Shown here: positions 36,663 through 45,604 of the stretch, piece by piece
Layout of the letters: every line of letters begins with the position of its first letter
Numbering within the stretch: the first letter of the stretch is position 1
NCBI GenBank assembly: GCA_035935115.1
Contig: DASYXK010000015.1
Span: 27,695-91,694 of the forward strand
Direction: 5' to 3'
DNA length: 64,000 bases
Source: TA-20 sp035935115
Lineage (GTDB): Archaea > Thermoproteota > Nitrososphaeria > Nitrososphaerales > Nitrosopumilaceae
Translations under genes and position numbers: made by a program
Notes under the pieces: generated by a model
The model's database searches: none
Told to the model about the DNA's origin: nothing
What the model saw: only the letters and a program-made list of their open reading frames with translations

Positions 36663-38939
36663 TTACTGGTATTCCTTTTGTCGTAGAATATTCAATGCCG
36701 AACCTGTCTTGAACCAATCTATTTGAAATTTATTGTAAGAATGCTTGAGCAATATCTCTTCTTTTGTTCCATCTGTATGATTTAGATAACATTTTACTGG
36801 TTTTCCAGGCTCCAAATTGTTTAGAGCCACAATACTAATTTTATCAAATTCCCTTATTTTTTCATAATCATTTGGATTCTCAAAAGTTAAAGCAAGTATT
36901 CCTTGTTTTTTCAAATTAGTTTCATGGATTCGTGCAAAACTTTTTGCAACAACTGCAACACATCCTAGATATCTAGGGGTCATGGCAGCGTGTTCTCTGC
37001 TGCTCCCTTCCCCATAATTAGCATCACCAATTACAATCCAGTGTATTCCATTTTGTTTATACTGTCTTGCTATCTGAGGAATTGGTTCTATCTTTCCATT
37101 GATCATGTTTTTTGCTTTGCCAACTTCGTCATCAAAAGCATTTACTGCACCAAGAAACATGTTGTCACTAAGCTTATCCAAATGACCTCGAAATGTAAGC
37201 CAGTGACCTGCTGGAGAGATGTGATCTGTAGTAGTTTTTCCCTTGGTCTTTATCAGTACTGGAAGATCTTGAAAATCCTTGCCATCCCATTTTGTGAAAG
37301 GTTCTAGTTTTTGTAATCTGTTACTATTTTTATTTATAATAACTTCAACACTATCAGGATTTTTTGATGGTGGAACATAGACGCCTTCTGTATTTTTGAA
37401 CCCATTAGATGGGACTTCTGGTGCTATTGACGGAGGTTGTAGTTTGAATTCAGAGCCATCTGGTCCAATTAGTGAGTCCTTGAGAGGGTTAAATGAGAGC
37501 CTGCCTCCAAGAGCCAAGGCAATCACTAATTCTGGACTACCAATGAAATTCATTGTTTCTCTTCTTCCGTCATTTCTTCCAGGAAAATTTCTGTTATAGG
37601 ATGTAACTATGGTATTTGGTTCTCCCTTCTTTAGTTCTGGCCTGCTCCATTGTCCTATGCACGGACCACAAGCATTTGCAAGAACAGTAGCTCCAATTGC
37701 TTTTAGAGACTCCATTTGACCGTCGCGTTCTATTGTGGCTCGTATTTGCTCTGAACCCGGAGTGACAAGAAGTGGAACTTTTGCTTTTATTCCTTTTAAT
37801 TTTGCTTGCTCAGCAATACTAGCAGCTCTTGACATATCCTCATAAGAGGAATTAGTACAACTTCCTATGAGAGCTACCGAAATATTATCCAGATAATTAT
37901 TTTTCTTAACATCGTCTGCCAATTGTGAAACAGGTCTGGTAAGATCAGGAGTATGCGGTCCTACAACATTAGGTTCAAGCTGTGGAAGATCTATCTCTAT
38001 TATTTGATCAAAATATTTTTCTGGGTTTTGCTCTATTTCAGGATCTGGAGTAAGTAAGTACATGTTCTGGTTTGCAAGATCTGCAATTTTTTCACGATTT
38101 GTAGCTTGAAGATAAGTTTCCATTCTTTTGTCATATGGAAAGATGGAACATGTAGCTCCTATCTCAGCTCCCATGTTTGTTATTGTTGCTTTTCCGGTAC
38201 AACTGATTGATTTTGTACCTGGTCCAAAATATTCAATGATTGCATTAGTTCCACCAGAAACTGTAAGTTTTCCTGCCACATAGAGAATGATGTCTTTTGG
38301 AGCAGTCCATCCGTTAAGCTCACCTTTCAAATAAACTCCAATTCGCTTTGGATACAAAAGTTCCCAAGGAAGTCCAGCCATTACCTCAGCTGCGTCTACT
38401 CCACCAACACCTATGGCAAGCATCCCAAGACCACCAGCATTTGGTGTATGAGAGTCAGTTCCAATCATAAGACCTCCTGGAAATGCATAATTTTCAAGAA
38501 CGACTTGGTGGATTATACCAGCTCCAGGTTTCCAGAAACCCATCCCGTATTTACTACAGGCTGATTCCAAAAACTTGTACACTTCACTGTTTTCATCAAG
38601 AGCAACCAAGGTATCAATCGCACCTTCAATTCTAGCTTGAATCAAATGATCACAGTGAACTGTTGTTGGAAGTGCAGTTCTTTTTAGTCCAGATTGCATA
38701 AACTGTAAAACAACCATCTGTCCAGTAACATCTTGTAAGGCCACTCTGTCAGGTCCCAAATAGACATAACTCTTGCCTCGCTGTAAGTTGTCCTCTTCTA
38801 CTAATTCTTCCAAATGTCCTATGAGGATCTTCTCAGTAAGTGTAAGCGCTCTGTTTACCTTCTTTTTATATTTGGAAATATTTTCTTCACTTTTTTTATA
38901 AACGCGAGATACAAGTTCTAGTGTGGTTTCTATTTCCAT
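36663..38939 (-). CDS. acn: Aconitate hydratase
   Basis: About 758 residues. The [4Fe-4S] ligands appear in LIGSCTNSSYED and ANACGPCIGQW, the substrate regions in IGTDSHTPNAGG and the swivel domain in GDANYGEGSSREHAA. It isomerises citrate and isocitrate. A TATA box (TATAAAT on the minus strand, 38963-38969) lies 27 bases from the ATG at 38939 but only about 9 from the ATG at 38957, so 38939 is the likely leaderless start. Confidence 0.95.
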   Translation of the reverse strand: MEIETTLELVSRVYKKSEENISKYKKKVNRALTLTEKILIGHLEELVEEDNLQRGKSYVYLGPDRVALQDVTGQMVVLQFMQSGLKRTALPTTVHCDHLIQARIEGAIDTLVALDENSEVYKFLESACSKYGMGFWKPGAGIIHQVVLENYAFPGGLMIGTDSHTPNAGGLGMLAIGVGGVDAAEVMAGLPWELLYPKRIGVYLKGELNGWTAPKDIILYVAGKLTVSGGTNAIIEYFGPGTKSISCTGKATITNMGAEIGATCSIFPYDKRMETYLQATNREKIADLANQNMYLLTPDPEIEQNPEKYFDQIIEIDLPQLEPNVVGPHTPDLTRPVSQLADDVKKNNYLDNISVALIGSCTNSSYEDMSRAASIAEQAKLKGIKAKVPLLVTPGSEQIRATIERDGQMESLKAIGATVLANACGPCIGQWSRPELKKGEPNTIVTSYNRNFPGRNDGRRETMNFIGSPELVIALALGGRLSFNPLKDSLIGPDGSEFKLQPPSIAPEVPSNGFKNTEGVYVPPSKNPDSVEVIINKNSNRLQKLEPFTKWDGKDFQDLPVLIKTKGKTTTDHISPAGHWLTFRGHLDKLSDNMFLGAVNAFDDEVGKAKNMINGKIEPIPQIARQYKQNGIHWIVIGDANYGEGSSREHAAMTPRYLGCVAVVAKSFARIHETNLKKQGILALTFENPNDYEKIREFDKISIVALNNLEPGKPVKCYLNHTDGTKEEILLKHSYNKFQIDWFKTGSALNILRQKEYQ

Positions 38940-39027
38940 GACATGTATTGGAATCATCTACAATTTATAGTTACAAATAATGCCAGAAAATTGTTTTTCA
39001 AAAATTAAATCTATTTAGGTTATTTTG

Positions 39028-39645
39028 CTAGTTTTTTTCTTTAATAAGATTTACAAAATATTTGTGTAGTGAAAGATCAACTGTTAATTCTGGATGAAAT
39101 GATGTGCCAAGAATTTTTCCCTGTTTTACTGCAACTATTTTTTCATTAAATTTTGATATTATTTCCACATTGCGTCCAGTTTCTATAATTGAAGGTGCTC
39201 TGATAAAGACGCCTTGGAATTTTGGAATCCCTATCTTTTCCATTGAAATTTCTGATTCAAAAGAATCACGCTGTCTTCCAAATGCATTTCGTTCAATTTT
39301 TACATCCAGCAAATCTAAGAGTGGTTGATCCATCTCACCTACTACTCGGTCTTTTGCTTTTTTTGAGAGCAATATGAGACCAGCACAAATTCCAAAAACA
39401 GGCATGCCAGAAGCAATTTTTTCTTTTATCTTTTTTAGAGAACCGTTTACTAGAGAAAGTGTGCCTATTACTGTGCTTTCTCCTCCTGGGATGATCAAAC
39501 CGTCAAGATCAGAAATTTGTTCTGGGTTTTTTATTTCATTTACAATTCCTTCAATACCAAGTTCTTCCATAGCCATTTTTGTCGCCATTATATTTTCTGC
39601 AACATCACCTTGAACGGCAAGTACACCAATGTTAAGTCCATTCAT
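39028..39645 (-). CDS. pdxT: Pyridoxal 5'-phosphate synthase, glutaminase subunit
   Basis: A 205-residue class I glutaminase supplying ammonia to PdxS. Motifs GGESTVIG, the nucleophile in PVFGICAGLILLSK, and the His/Glu pair in GTSFHPELT are intact. The start overlaps the pdxS stop by 4 bases, so the pair forms the DXP-independent vitamin B6 operon. Confidence 0.96.
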   Translation of the reverse strand: MNGLNIGVLAVQGDVAENIMATKMAMEELGIEGIVNEIKNPEQISDLDGLIIPGGESTVIGTLSLVNGSLKKIKEKIASGMPVFGICAGLILLSKKAKDRVVGEMDQPLLDLLDVKIERNAFGRQRDSFESEISMEKIGIPKFQGVFIRAPSIIETGRNVEIISKFNEKIVAVKQGKILGTSFHPELTVDLSLHKYFVNLIKEKN

Positions 39646-40610
39646 GCTGTGCTTCCTCGTTCTTGCATTCTAAGCTCCAAGTTTTTGGTATCAAGACCCA
39701 GCATAGATTGCCTTTCATCTATCATCTTTTGAGCTTCTTTTACTTTATCAGGGTCTTCCCAAAACGTAGTTGCAAGAACTATAGCTTGTGCCCGTTCTTT
39801 GGCATCCTCTGCTTTGAATATTCCAGAACCTACAAAAATTCCATCACATCCAAGTTTCATAAGATATGCGGCATCTGCTGGAGTTGATATTCCACCAGCT
39901 GCAAAGTTGACAACTGGTAGCCTTCCAAGACTTGCTGTTTCTTCTACAAGAGAGTATGAAACTTTCATTTCTCTTGCAGCACTAACTAAATCTTGTTCGT
40001 CACCAGAATCATAAATTGATTTTATCTTTCGAAGTTCATTGTTTACGTTTTTAATATGAGTCACCGCTTCTGCCACGTTTCCTGTTCCAGGTTCACCTTT
40101 TGTTCTAATCATCGCTGCACCTTCTTCTATTCTTCTAAGAGCTTCACCAAGACTTCTTGCGCCATTTACAAATGGTGTGGTAAAGTCCCATTTCCAAATA
40201 TGCCTGAATTCATCAGCAGGAGTCAAAACCTCAGATTCATCGATCATGTCAACGTCTGTTTCTTGTAAAACCATAGCTTCGTAAACGTGTCCTATTCTAC
40301 ATTTTGCCATTACAGGAATTGTTACTGCATCCATAATTTCTTCAATAACTCTAATACTTGCAGTTCTTGCAACTCCTCCAGCTTTTCTTACATCAGATGG
40401 AAGTTTATCTAAAACCATTACAGAAACTGCTCCTGCATCTTCAGCTATTTGTGCTTGTTCAACTGTTGTAACATCCATTACAACACCATTTTTCAACATA
40501 TGTGCAAATCCGCGTTTAAGTGTGGATGTTCCTCGTTTGATGGAATATGACTCTATTTTTTCCTTGATGGTTCCTTTTGTGTCTGCAATATCACCAGAAA
40601 GCGGTATCAT
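39642..40610 (-). CDS. pdxS: Pyridoxal 5'-phosphate synthase, lyase subunit
   Basis: A 322-residue (beta-alpha)8 enzyme building PLP from a pentose phosphate, glyceraldehyde-3-phosphate and ammonia. It shows LKRGFAHMLKNGVVMDV with a catalytic lysine, MVLDKLPSD, and the phosphate-binding GCDGIFVGSGIFK. It is the first gene of the pdxST operon. Confidence 0.97.
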   Translation of the reverse strand: MIPLSGDIADTKGTIKEKIESYSIKRGTSTLKRGFAHMLKNGVVMDVTTVEQAQIAEDAGAVSVMVLDKLPSDVRKAGGVARTASIRVIEEIMDAVTIPVMAKCRIGHVYEAMVLQETDVDMIDESEVLTPADEFRHIWKWDFTTPFVNGARSLGEALRRIEEGAAMIRTKGEPGTGNVAEAVTHIKNVNNELRKIKSIYDSGDEQDLVSAAREMKVSYSLVEETASLGRLPVVNFAAGGISTPADAAYLMKLGCDGIFVGSGIFKAEDAKERAQAIVLATTFWEDPDKVKEAQKMIDERQSMLGLDTKNLELRMQERGSTA

Positions 40611-40635
40611 GAAAGATGATCCCCGCGAGATCTAT

Positions 40636-41169
40636 TTATTTTATTATTTCTGCAATTATTCCGTCAAGTTCAGATTGAACTTGGGTCACAATAGGAGGAA
40701 TAAAGGTTTGACTTGCATTTTGTTCAGCCCAATGAAGATTAACTGACTTACCGTTTAGTGTCACTTGCAGACCAAATTTGTCATATTCTCTCGAATCTGG
40801 TTTCACAGGAAATGAGTCAGAAGGAATTTCTGTAAATCCAGTTTCTTTGATCAAAGCTGTCAGTTTTGTTAATTTTGATTTTTCTAGTTGATATTTTACA
40901 TCAGGTTTAGAATACCCATTTTGCGTGAGTTGGTAAGTTGTTTCTCCATCATTTTGTATGGTAAGAACCTCCGTTTTATCAGCACCTAGACTTTCGGTCA
41001 ATCCAAATGATACTTTCTTTAAATGCTGTTTGTCATAAGCTATAGAAATTATATCGTCAGAATTTACTGCAGATGTTGGAACTTCTGGTCTGATGAGTTG
41101 TGGTACTACGATAAAAATGGCTATCAAAACAGGAATGGCTCCAAGTAAAAGCATTACAGGTTTTACCAT
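40636..41169 (-). CDS. Membrane-anchored extracytoplasmic protein
   Basis: A 177-residue protein with one N-terminal anchor (VMLLLGAIPVLIAIFIVVPQL) and a beta-rich soluble domain (VSFGLTESLGADKTEVLTIQ, then FGLQVTLNGKSVNLHWAEQN). No recognised catalytic motif. It is likely exposed outside the cell. Confidence 0.7.
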   Translation of the reverse strand: MVKPVMLLLGAIPVLIAIFIVVPQLIRPEVPTSAVNSDDIISIAYDKQHLKKVSFGLTESLGADKTEVLTIQNDGETTYQLTQNGYSKPDVKYQLEKSKLTKLTALIKETGFTEIPSDSFPVKPDSREYDKFGLQVTLNGKSVNLHWAEQNASQTFIPPIVTQVQSELDGIIAEIIK

Positions 41170-41364
41170 TTTAGATTTTCCTACACAAAATCAGGTTCAT
41201 TTTCCAATGTTTCTCTTTTCATAATTTAGATTCACCAGTAAATTAGTTGAAATAGTTGAGATAAATTTCGACAAAATCACACTAACAAATTAGATCGGTC
41301 TATAACAAATAAATCTTCGGCAGTTAAGTAAATTAAAATTCGAGTGGTTTTATGTTCATTACGT

Positions 41365-41521
41365 GGGGTCGTAGCCTAGCCTGGCATGGCGACAGGATAG
41401 ATCACATGATCACCGCTAAGGGCTCCAGTGGTTCAACTAGCTTCACTGACGAAAGGATGATGTACAGTTTGGAGCTGTAGTGACCCGTGTGTCGCCGGTT
41501 CAACTCCGGTCGGCCCCACCA
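41365..41521 (+). tRNA. tRNA-Trp (CCA) with two introns and encoded CCA
   Basis: Acceptor GGGGTCG/CGGCCCC, D-arm GCC/GGC, and T-arm GCCGG-TTCAACT-CCGGT, with a genomic CCA at 41519-41521. Matching the 39-43 strand CCCGT needs ACGGG at 27-31, which is obtained only if 41394-41419 (26 nt) is removed. GGGCTCCAG then gives anticodon CCA. A second intron, 41429-41482 (54 nt), sits at 37/38. Both junctions fit two-nucleotide cuts in three-base bulges (AC/A, AA/G, AG/T, TG/A). Confidence 0.85.
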
Positions 41522-41631
41522 TTTTGTTTTTTATTTTAGAAGAACAGTTATAAGCTAAAAGCATCTATAGAAGTTCTGATCTTAGTGGGGATGTTTGAAG
41601 TTAATATAAAATGTACAGGAGGTAACTATTT

Positions 41632-42264
41632 TTGAGTCGTAGTAATTTTCCAAGTTTTGGCGGATCTAAAACCGGCACATACGTTTCCACACTGAAAAAC
41701 TATAACCTGCCACATTTCATTCTGGAAAAAGTGGCACTAGATTGTAATTCTGAACTTATTAAAAAGGGCAGGATTGAAGATCGTCTGCAGAGCATGAATG
41801 ATACTGCTCTTGAATTGCTTCACCGTGTTTTTGTTGATTGTGCTGAAGACGCCTCTGGTCTTTATGCAAATTATCGCTTTTTTGCTTACATATCAAGTAT
41901 GTTCCACAAGTGCGAGATTTTACTTAATGAGAAAATTCCTGGTGCATCAGGTAAAATTCACAAAGTTCCAGTGGCTGTAAAAAACAATGGCATGTACATT
42001 GCCGTTGGCTTTAACAAATCAACTGGTGGCCCCACATCCAAAAAAGAAGCAATAAAATTCTATGAAATTGTTGACGACATAAAGAAAGGTGAACATGGAA
42101 ATCTTTTAACAGATGGAATTTTTGGATCTTCAGTAGGTTTTGACGGCGAGGCATTAGTGAACTTGGAGAAACTAAGCAAATCTCGTAAAAAAGATCCAGA
42201 AAATAAAATAGACTTCAAAACAGCAAGTTTTGAAAACAGAATCTATTCTGTAACAAAGTGTTAG
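41632..42264 (+). CDS. Conserved hypothetical protein with strong Shine-Dalgarno
   Basis: A 210-residue soluble protein. Segments such as NLPHFILEKVALDCNSEL and GLYANYRFFAYISSMFHK look helical. No known domain is recognised. The start is TTG, preceded 8 bases upstream by AGGAGGT (41617-41623), a near-perfect anti-16S match, unlike the mostly leaderless neighbours. Confidence 0.75.
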   Translation: MSRSNFPSFGGSKTGTYVSTLKNYNLPHFILEKVALDCNSELIKKGRIEDRLQSMNDTALELLHRVFVDCAEDASGLYANYRFFAYISSMFHKCEILLNEKIPGASGKIHKVPVAVKNNGMYIAVGFNKSTGGPTSKKEAIKFYEIVDDIKKGEHGNLLTDGIFGSSVGFDGEALVNLEKLSKSRKKDPENKIDFKTASFENRIYSVTKC

Positions 42265-42377
42265 TGTGCTTTTTTAGCTGAACAGAATTTTGCGTGGATT
42301 TGTTTTTCAGCACCTAGAGTGGTTTCATTTTCATGAAATAGTTTTTGTCCACAATCTGGACATATGAATTCTGGCAT
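42261..42377 (-). CDS. 38-residue zinc-finger micro-protein
   Basis: A short ORF MPEFICPDCGQKLFHEN with a later HAKFCSAKKAH, giving a CxxC plus H/C set for one zinc. It overlaps the stop of the convergent 41632 gene. The function is unknown. Confidence 0.6.
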   Translation of the reverse strand: MPEFICPDCGQKLFHENETTLGAEKQIHAKFCSAKKAH

Positions 42378-42410
42378 AAAAAAAAATTTCAAAGACCTAC
42401 TTATAGTCTT

Positions 42411-42632
42411 TTACAGCCATTTTATGCCATCTTTTTCATAATACTTTTCTTTTGCCCTAGAATGCCGTGGTCTAACATGTAATACTGCACTACAACATGG
42501 GCATTTTGTACCATCCCATCTGAAATACACGCCACAAACACCACATCTTTTTTGCCCATCCATGTAACGAAAGATAGTTTTTCCAATAGATGGTTTAAAC
42601 TTGGTTTTACATTCTCCTCTACAACTTAACAT
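42411..42632 (-). CDS. Small zinc-ribbon protein
   Basis: A 73-residue protein with three metal-type clusters: LSCRGECKTKF, RCGVCGVYFRWDG and KCPCCSAVL. The basic C-terminus (RPRHSRAKEKYYEKDG) could contact nucleic acid. It is a likely zinc protein with a nucleic-acid role inferred only from composition. Confidence 0.72.
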   Translation of the reverse strand: MLSCRGECKTKFKPSIGKTIFRYMDGQKRCGVCGVYFRWDGTKCPCCSAVLHVRPRHSRAKEKYYEKDGIKWL

Positions 42633-42677
42633 TAATTTAATATGAAATTTTGAGGTTAAAAGAAACTGGTGATGCTA

Positions 42678-43283
42678 CTATAACCGAAAGCCGGATACAT
42701 CAATTGTTGCAAAAATTGGTTGCTTGTTAGTCTTTACAAAATTTTCATCATAGTATTCAAAAGGCAATGATGCAAAAAGGTGCTTGTCCCATATGTCATG
42801 TACAAGTTCCTTGTAATTTTTGTAACCAGATTGTCTTAAAAACTCATGAGCAAGTTCGTGTGAGACTTTGACACAGTTTTTATCCATTAGAAATGAAATG
42901 TCATCTTTTTTATCATTTTTTTCCCACCAAACCATGCCAAAGTTTTCAGCAAAATATCCTTCACATGTACAATCTGTCCATAACGGCCTAAAATAGGTCA
43001 AATAAAAGTGAAAAGTATCCTCTCCTCTTTTTCTATGATCTTCAATAAGAGTAGGAACATTAACTAAATTAAAAGAACGACCAGATCTTACTATCATTTG
43101 GTCTGAAAGCACATCTACTTGCTTTGAGAAAGTTTCAGCAATCCATTTTTTATAAAATTGTGCCATTTTTGATACATATTCAAATTCCCAAGATCTTTTT
43201 TCCAATTCATCTTCTTTTACAAGAAAAATAAAATGTACCAGCATATTTGCAAAAATTACATTATAATTAAAAGGTCTTTGCAT
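42678..43283 (-). CDS. Putative zincin-like protein with HExxH motif
   Basis: A 201-residue protein containing VSHELAHEFLRQSG, an HExxH metal-binding helix, with further histidines downstream (HDIWDKH). The N-terminal half has no recognised fold (KMAQFYKKWIAETFSKQVDV). There is no signal peptide, so any peptidase activity would be cytoplasmic. The HExxH may be coincidental; the family is not recognised. Confidence 0.6.
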   Translation of the reverse strand: MQRPFNYNVIFANMLVHFIFLVKEDELEKRSWEFEYVSKMAQFYKKWIAETFSKQVDVLSDQMIVRSGRSFNLVNVPTLIEDHRKRGEDTFHFYLTYFRPLWTDCTCEGYFAENFGMVWWEKNDKKDDISFLMDKNCVKVSHELAHEFLRQSGYKNYKELVHDIWDKHLFASLPFEYYDENFVKTNKQPIFATIDVSGFRL

Positions 43284-43398
43284 TAAGATACATCATAAAA
43301 TAATGAATAAAAAAAGAAATGGTTGGTAATAAATTCAAAAACAATTCAGATTCATAAGAAGAATTGTTTATTACCTAATCCACAAAAAGTGGAATAAG

Positions 43399-43635
43399 TT
43401 AACTTTGGCCTTCTATTCCCATCAACGTTAGAGTAGAACGGATCTTTTCGATTTTACGAATTTTCCAAGTTATTACTTCTCTTAAGGCTTCTACTGTTGG
43501 CGATTCTATTTTGGCCAAAATATCATAGGCACCAAAGGTACCATGTACCTCTTTGACACCCGGAATTGCTTTCAACTGGCTGATAATTGCCTCTTCAGAA
43601 CCAAGTTCGCAATTTATTAACACATATGCAGTTGC
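43399..43635 (-). CDS. Stand-alone Lrp/AsnC ligand-binding (RAM) domain
   Basis: About 78 residues: MATAYVLINCELGSEEAII, IPGVKEVHGTFGAYDILAKI and IRSTLTLMGIE, the full alpha-beta RAM domain without a DNA-binding helix-turn-helix. Such proteins form octamers that bind amino acids and may modulate Lrp regulators. The frame runs six codons further 5'. Confidence 0.9.
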   Translation of the reverse strand, partial: ATAYVLINCELGSEEAIISQLKAIPGVKEVHGTFGAYDILAKIESPTVEALREVITWKIRKIEKIRSTLTLMGIEGQS

Positions 43636-43807
43636 CATACAATACCTATACAATGCAAATATATCAATAGATCTATCAGAAGTTTTGACCGAGTATCAAT
43701 ACAAAAAAACTTCATTTTATTTATAATTAGGCAAAAAATTGAACAATAAAATATGAAAATTATTGAAAATCATTTTACAATATTTATCAAGTAAAAATTA
43801 GTAAATG

Positions 43808-43950
43808 TTCCCCGGTTCTGACCCACAAAAAATCATTGGTAGCGTCTTAGCCAACCCTCATCTTGTTCTTGTACCGGGGTGCCCATGTCGCACGGCTGGG
43901 TGGACCAAAAATCATGTTTTATCATACCAGTCCGTCTGCGTGCTTTTGGG
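43808..43950. ncRNA. GC-rich structured non-coding RNA candidate
   Basis: In a 319-base gap of very AT-rich DNA there is a GC-rich block of about 140 bases. CCCCGGT (43810-43816) and ACCGGGG (43873-43879) form a perfect 7-bp closing stem around a TTGG/CCAA hairpin. A second part has GTGC/GCAC and GCCCA/TGGGT options. A G-U in the last stem favours the plus strand, and a TATA-like TATTTATC lies about 22 bases before the block. It does not match 5S, SRP or RNase P motifs that I know. Confidence 0.45.
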
Positions 43951-43972
43951 GCAAGAATAATTTGTTATTCGT

Positions 43973-45604
43973 TTAATATAATCCAGTAAGTCTTATCTCA
44001 AAACCTGCAATAGGTACTCTCAACTTGAAATTATCAGTTATCTCAGGAAGAATCTCTCCAATTTCACCAATTTTGTTATTAACAAATATGTCTGCACTTC
44101 TACCATCAATAAACATTGAATTTGAAGAGGTGATGGTTTTACACTCTAGACCAAATGTTGTTTTAAGAAAAGACTGTAAAACTGATTTTATTTCTGTAAA
44201 GCTAACATCATTATAGGCACTAACACATCCAAGATGGATTTCTTCTTTAATTTCATCATTGTTTTTTAGGAATACAGTGCCAGTCTCAAAGAGCATTTGT
44301 GGATATGGTTCATGAATATTTCTAGATAAAGTATCAATTAGACTAGGCAATATAGCATTACGTAGTATGGTATGCTCCTGACTTTTAGAGTCACTAACTG
44401 AGATAATCTTAGAAGCATCTCTTTTTGTATAATCATACAAGACGCGTTGACTAGCTAGACTGAGATTCATTACTTCAGAATATCCAAGTCCGATCATTAC
44501 TGAACTTATTGAATCTAATGTAGTTGTGATTTTATTTTTTTGACCAACAGAGATAGATTCAGGAATTGTCGGTTCAAAGTTTTCTATACCATATCCAAGG
44601 GCTACTTCTTCAACAAGATCCATTGGTCCAAAAATATCTGTCCTATATCGAGGAATAGTACAAACAATTTTTTTTCCTTTTCCTTGAGCATCTAATCTAC
44701 TCTTTCTAAGTGCAGACACCATTTTAGGTATTGAAATTTTTATGCCAAGTGTTTTGTTTACCAGTTCAGCATCAAGAATCATACTTCTGGGTTTCAACAA
44801 CGGAGTAGAGTTGTTAGCACCACTAATTTTTATAGAGACAAGTTCAAAACCAGCATCTTGAAGTATGTTTGCTATTACCGCAAGAGTATCTTCAGCAGCG
44901 TTTTTTTCAATCGCTGTAACTTCTACTAGTAGATTTTTAGTATTTTTTGAAATCCTTGTTCGTTCTGAATTTATTATTGGTGGAAATGATATTGTATGAC
45001 CTTTTAAATCTAAGATAACGGGTGCTTTTTCAGAGTTTTTTATCAAGTGTCCATATTTTATACCTGTTTCATCTTTCACAAGAATTTCATTTATTGTCAT
45101 TTCTTTTGACGATTCAAGAGGAATGAATTTGTGGTTCTTGCTAGTTGCGGTATATGTTAACGGAAATGAAATTTTATCTAAATCATGTATGCCTATGGAT
45201 GTCTTTTTTCTCCTTCTTCCAATTCCATTATGAAGATCCTCCTGCATCACAATAATCTGTTGTATTGTTTCATCGTCAAGCTTTCCATTTTTTGCCTCTA
45301 TAGCGGTTACAAATGGCCTTACCTTTCTTACGGATGGATTTACTATTATGACATCTTTTCCTTTTTTGATTTTTAGTTTTGGCATTCCAGTTTTTATTCC
45401 AAGAAGACCTTGCAGACTAGATACTATTCCATAATCTGTTGAATAATCAGGTCTGTTAGGACTGTATTCCACATTAACATAATTTTTTGTTTCCTCCTCA
45501 ATATCTAGTCCAATAAAAGGCAGTGTTGAAATGATTTTTTCTTTTGATATTTTTTTGCCAAGGATATTTGCAATCCTGTCAAAATACAAAGTAACTACCG
45601 GCAT
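43973..45604 (-). CDS. pheT: Phenylalanyl-tRNA synthetase beta subunit
   Basis: A 543-residue archaeal-length beta subunit. It has B3/B4-type IQQIIVMQEDLHNGIGRRRKK, the B5 region SRLDAQGKGKKIVCTIPRYR followed by DLVEEVALGYG, and the catalytic-like end (LFETGTVF). The start overlaps the pheS stop by 10 bases, so they form one operon. Confidence 0.96.
   Translation of the reverse strand: MPVVTLYFDRIANILGKKISKEKIISTLPFIGLDIEEETKNYVNVEYSPNRPDYSTDYGIVSSLQGLLGIKTGMPKLKIKKGKDVIIVNPSVRKVRPFVTAIEAKNGKLDDETIQQIIVMQEDLHNGIGRRRKKTSIGIHDLDKISFPLTYTATSKNHKFIPLESSKEMTINEILVKDETGIKYGHLIKNSEKAPVILDLKGHTISFPPIINSERTRISKNTKNLLVEVTAIEKNAAEDTLAVIANILQDAGFELVSIKISGANNSTPLLKPRSMILDAELVNKTLGIKISIPKMVSALRKSRLDAQGKGKKIVCTIPRYRTDIFGPMDLVEEVALGYGIENFEPTIPESISVGQKNKITTTLDSISSVMIGLGYSEVMNLSLASQRVLYDYTKRDASKIISVSDSKSQEHTILRNAILPSLIDTLSRNIHEPYPQMLFETGTVFLKNNDEIKEEIHLGCVSAYNDVSFTEIKSVLQSFLKTTFGLECKTITSSNSMFIDGRSADIFVNNKIGEIGEILPEITDNFKLRVPIAGFEIRLTGLY

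Noticed and set aside
43808..43950. 5S rRNA, SRP RNA or RNase P RNA
   Set aside because: None of the diagnostic motifs that I know for those RNAs could be located; left as an unassigned RNA candidate.
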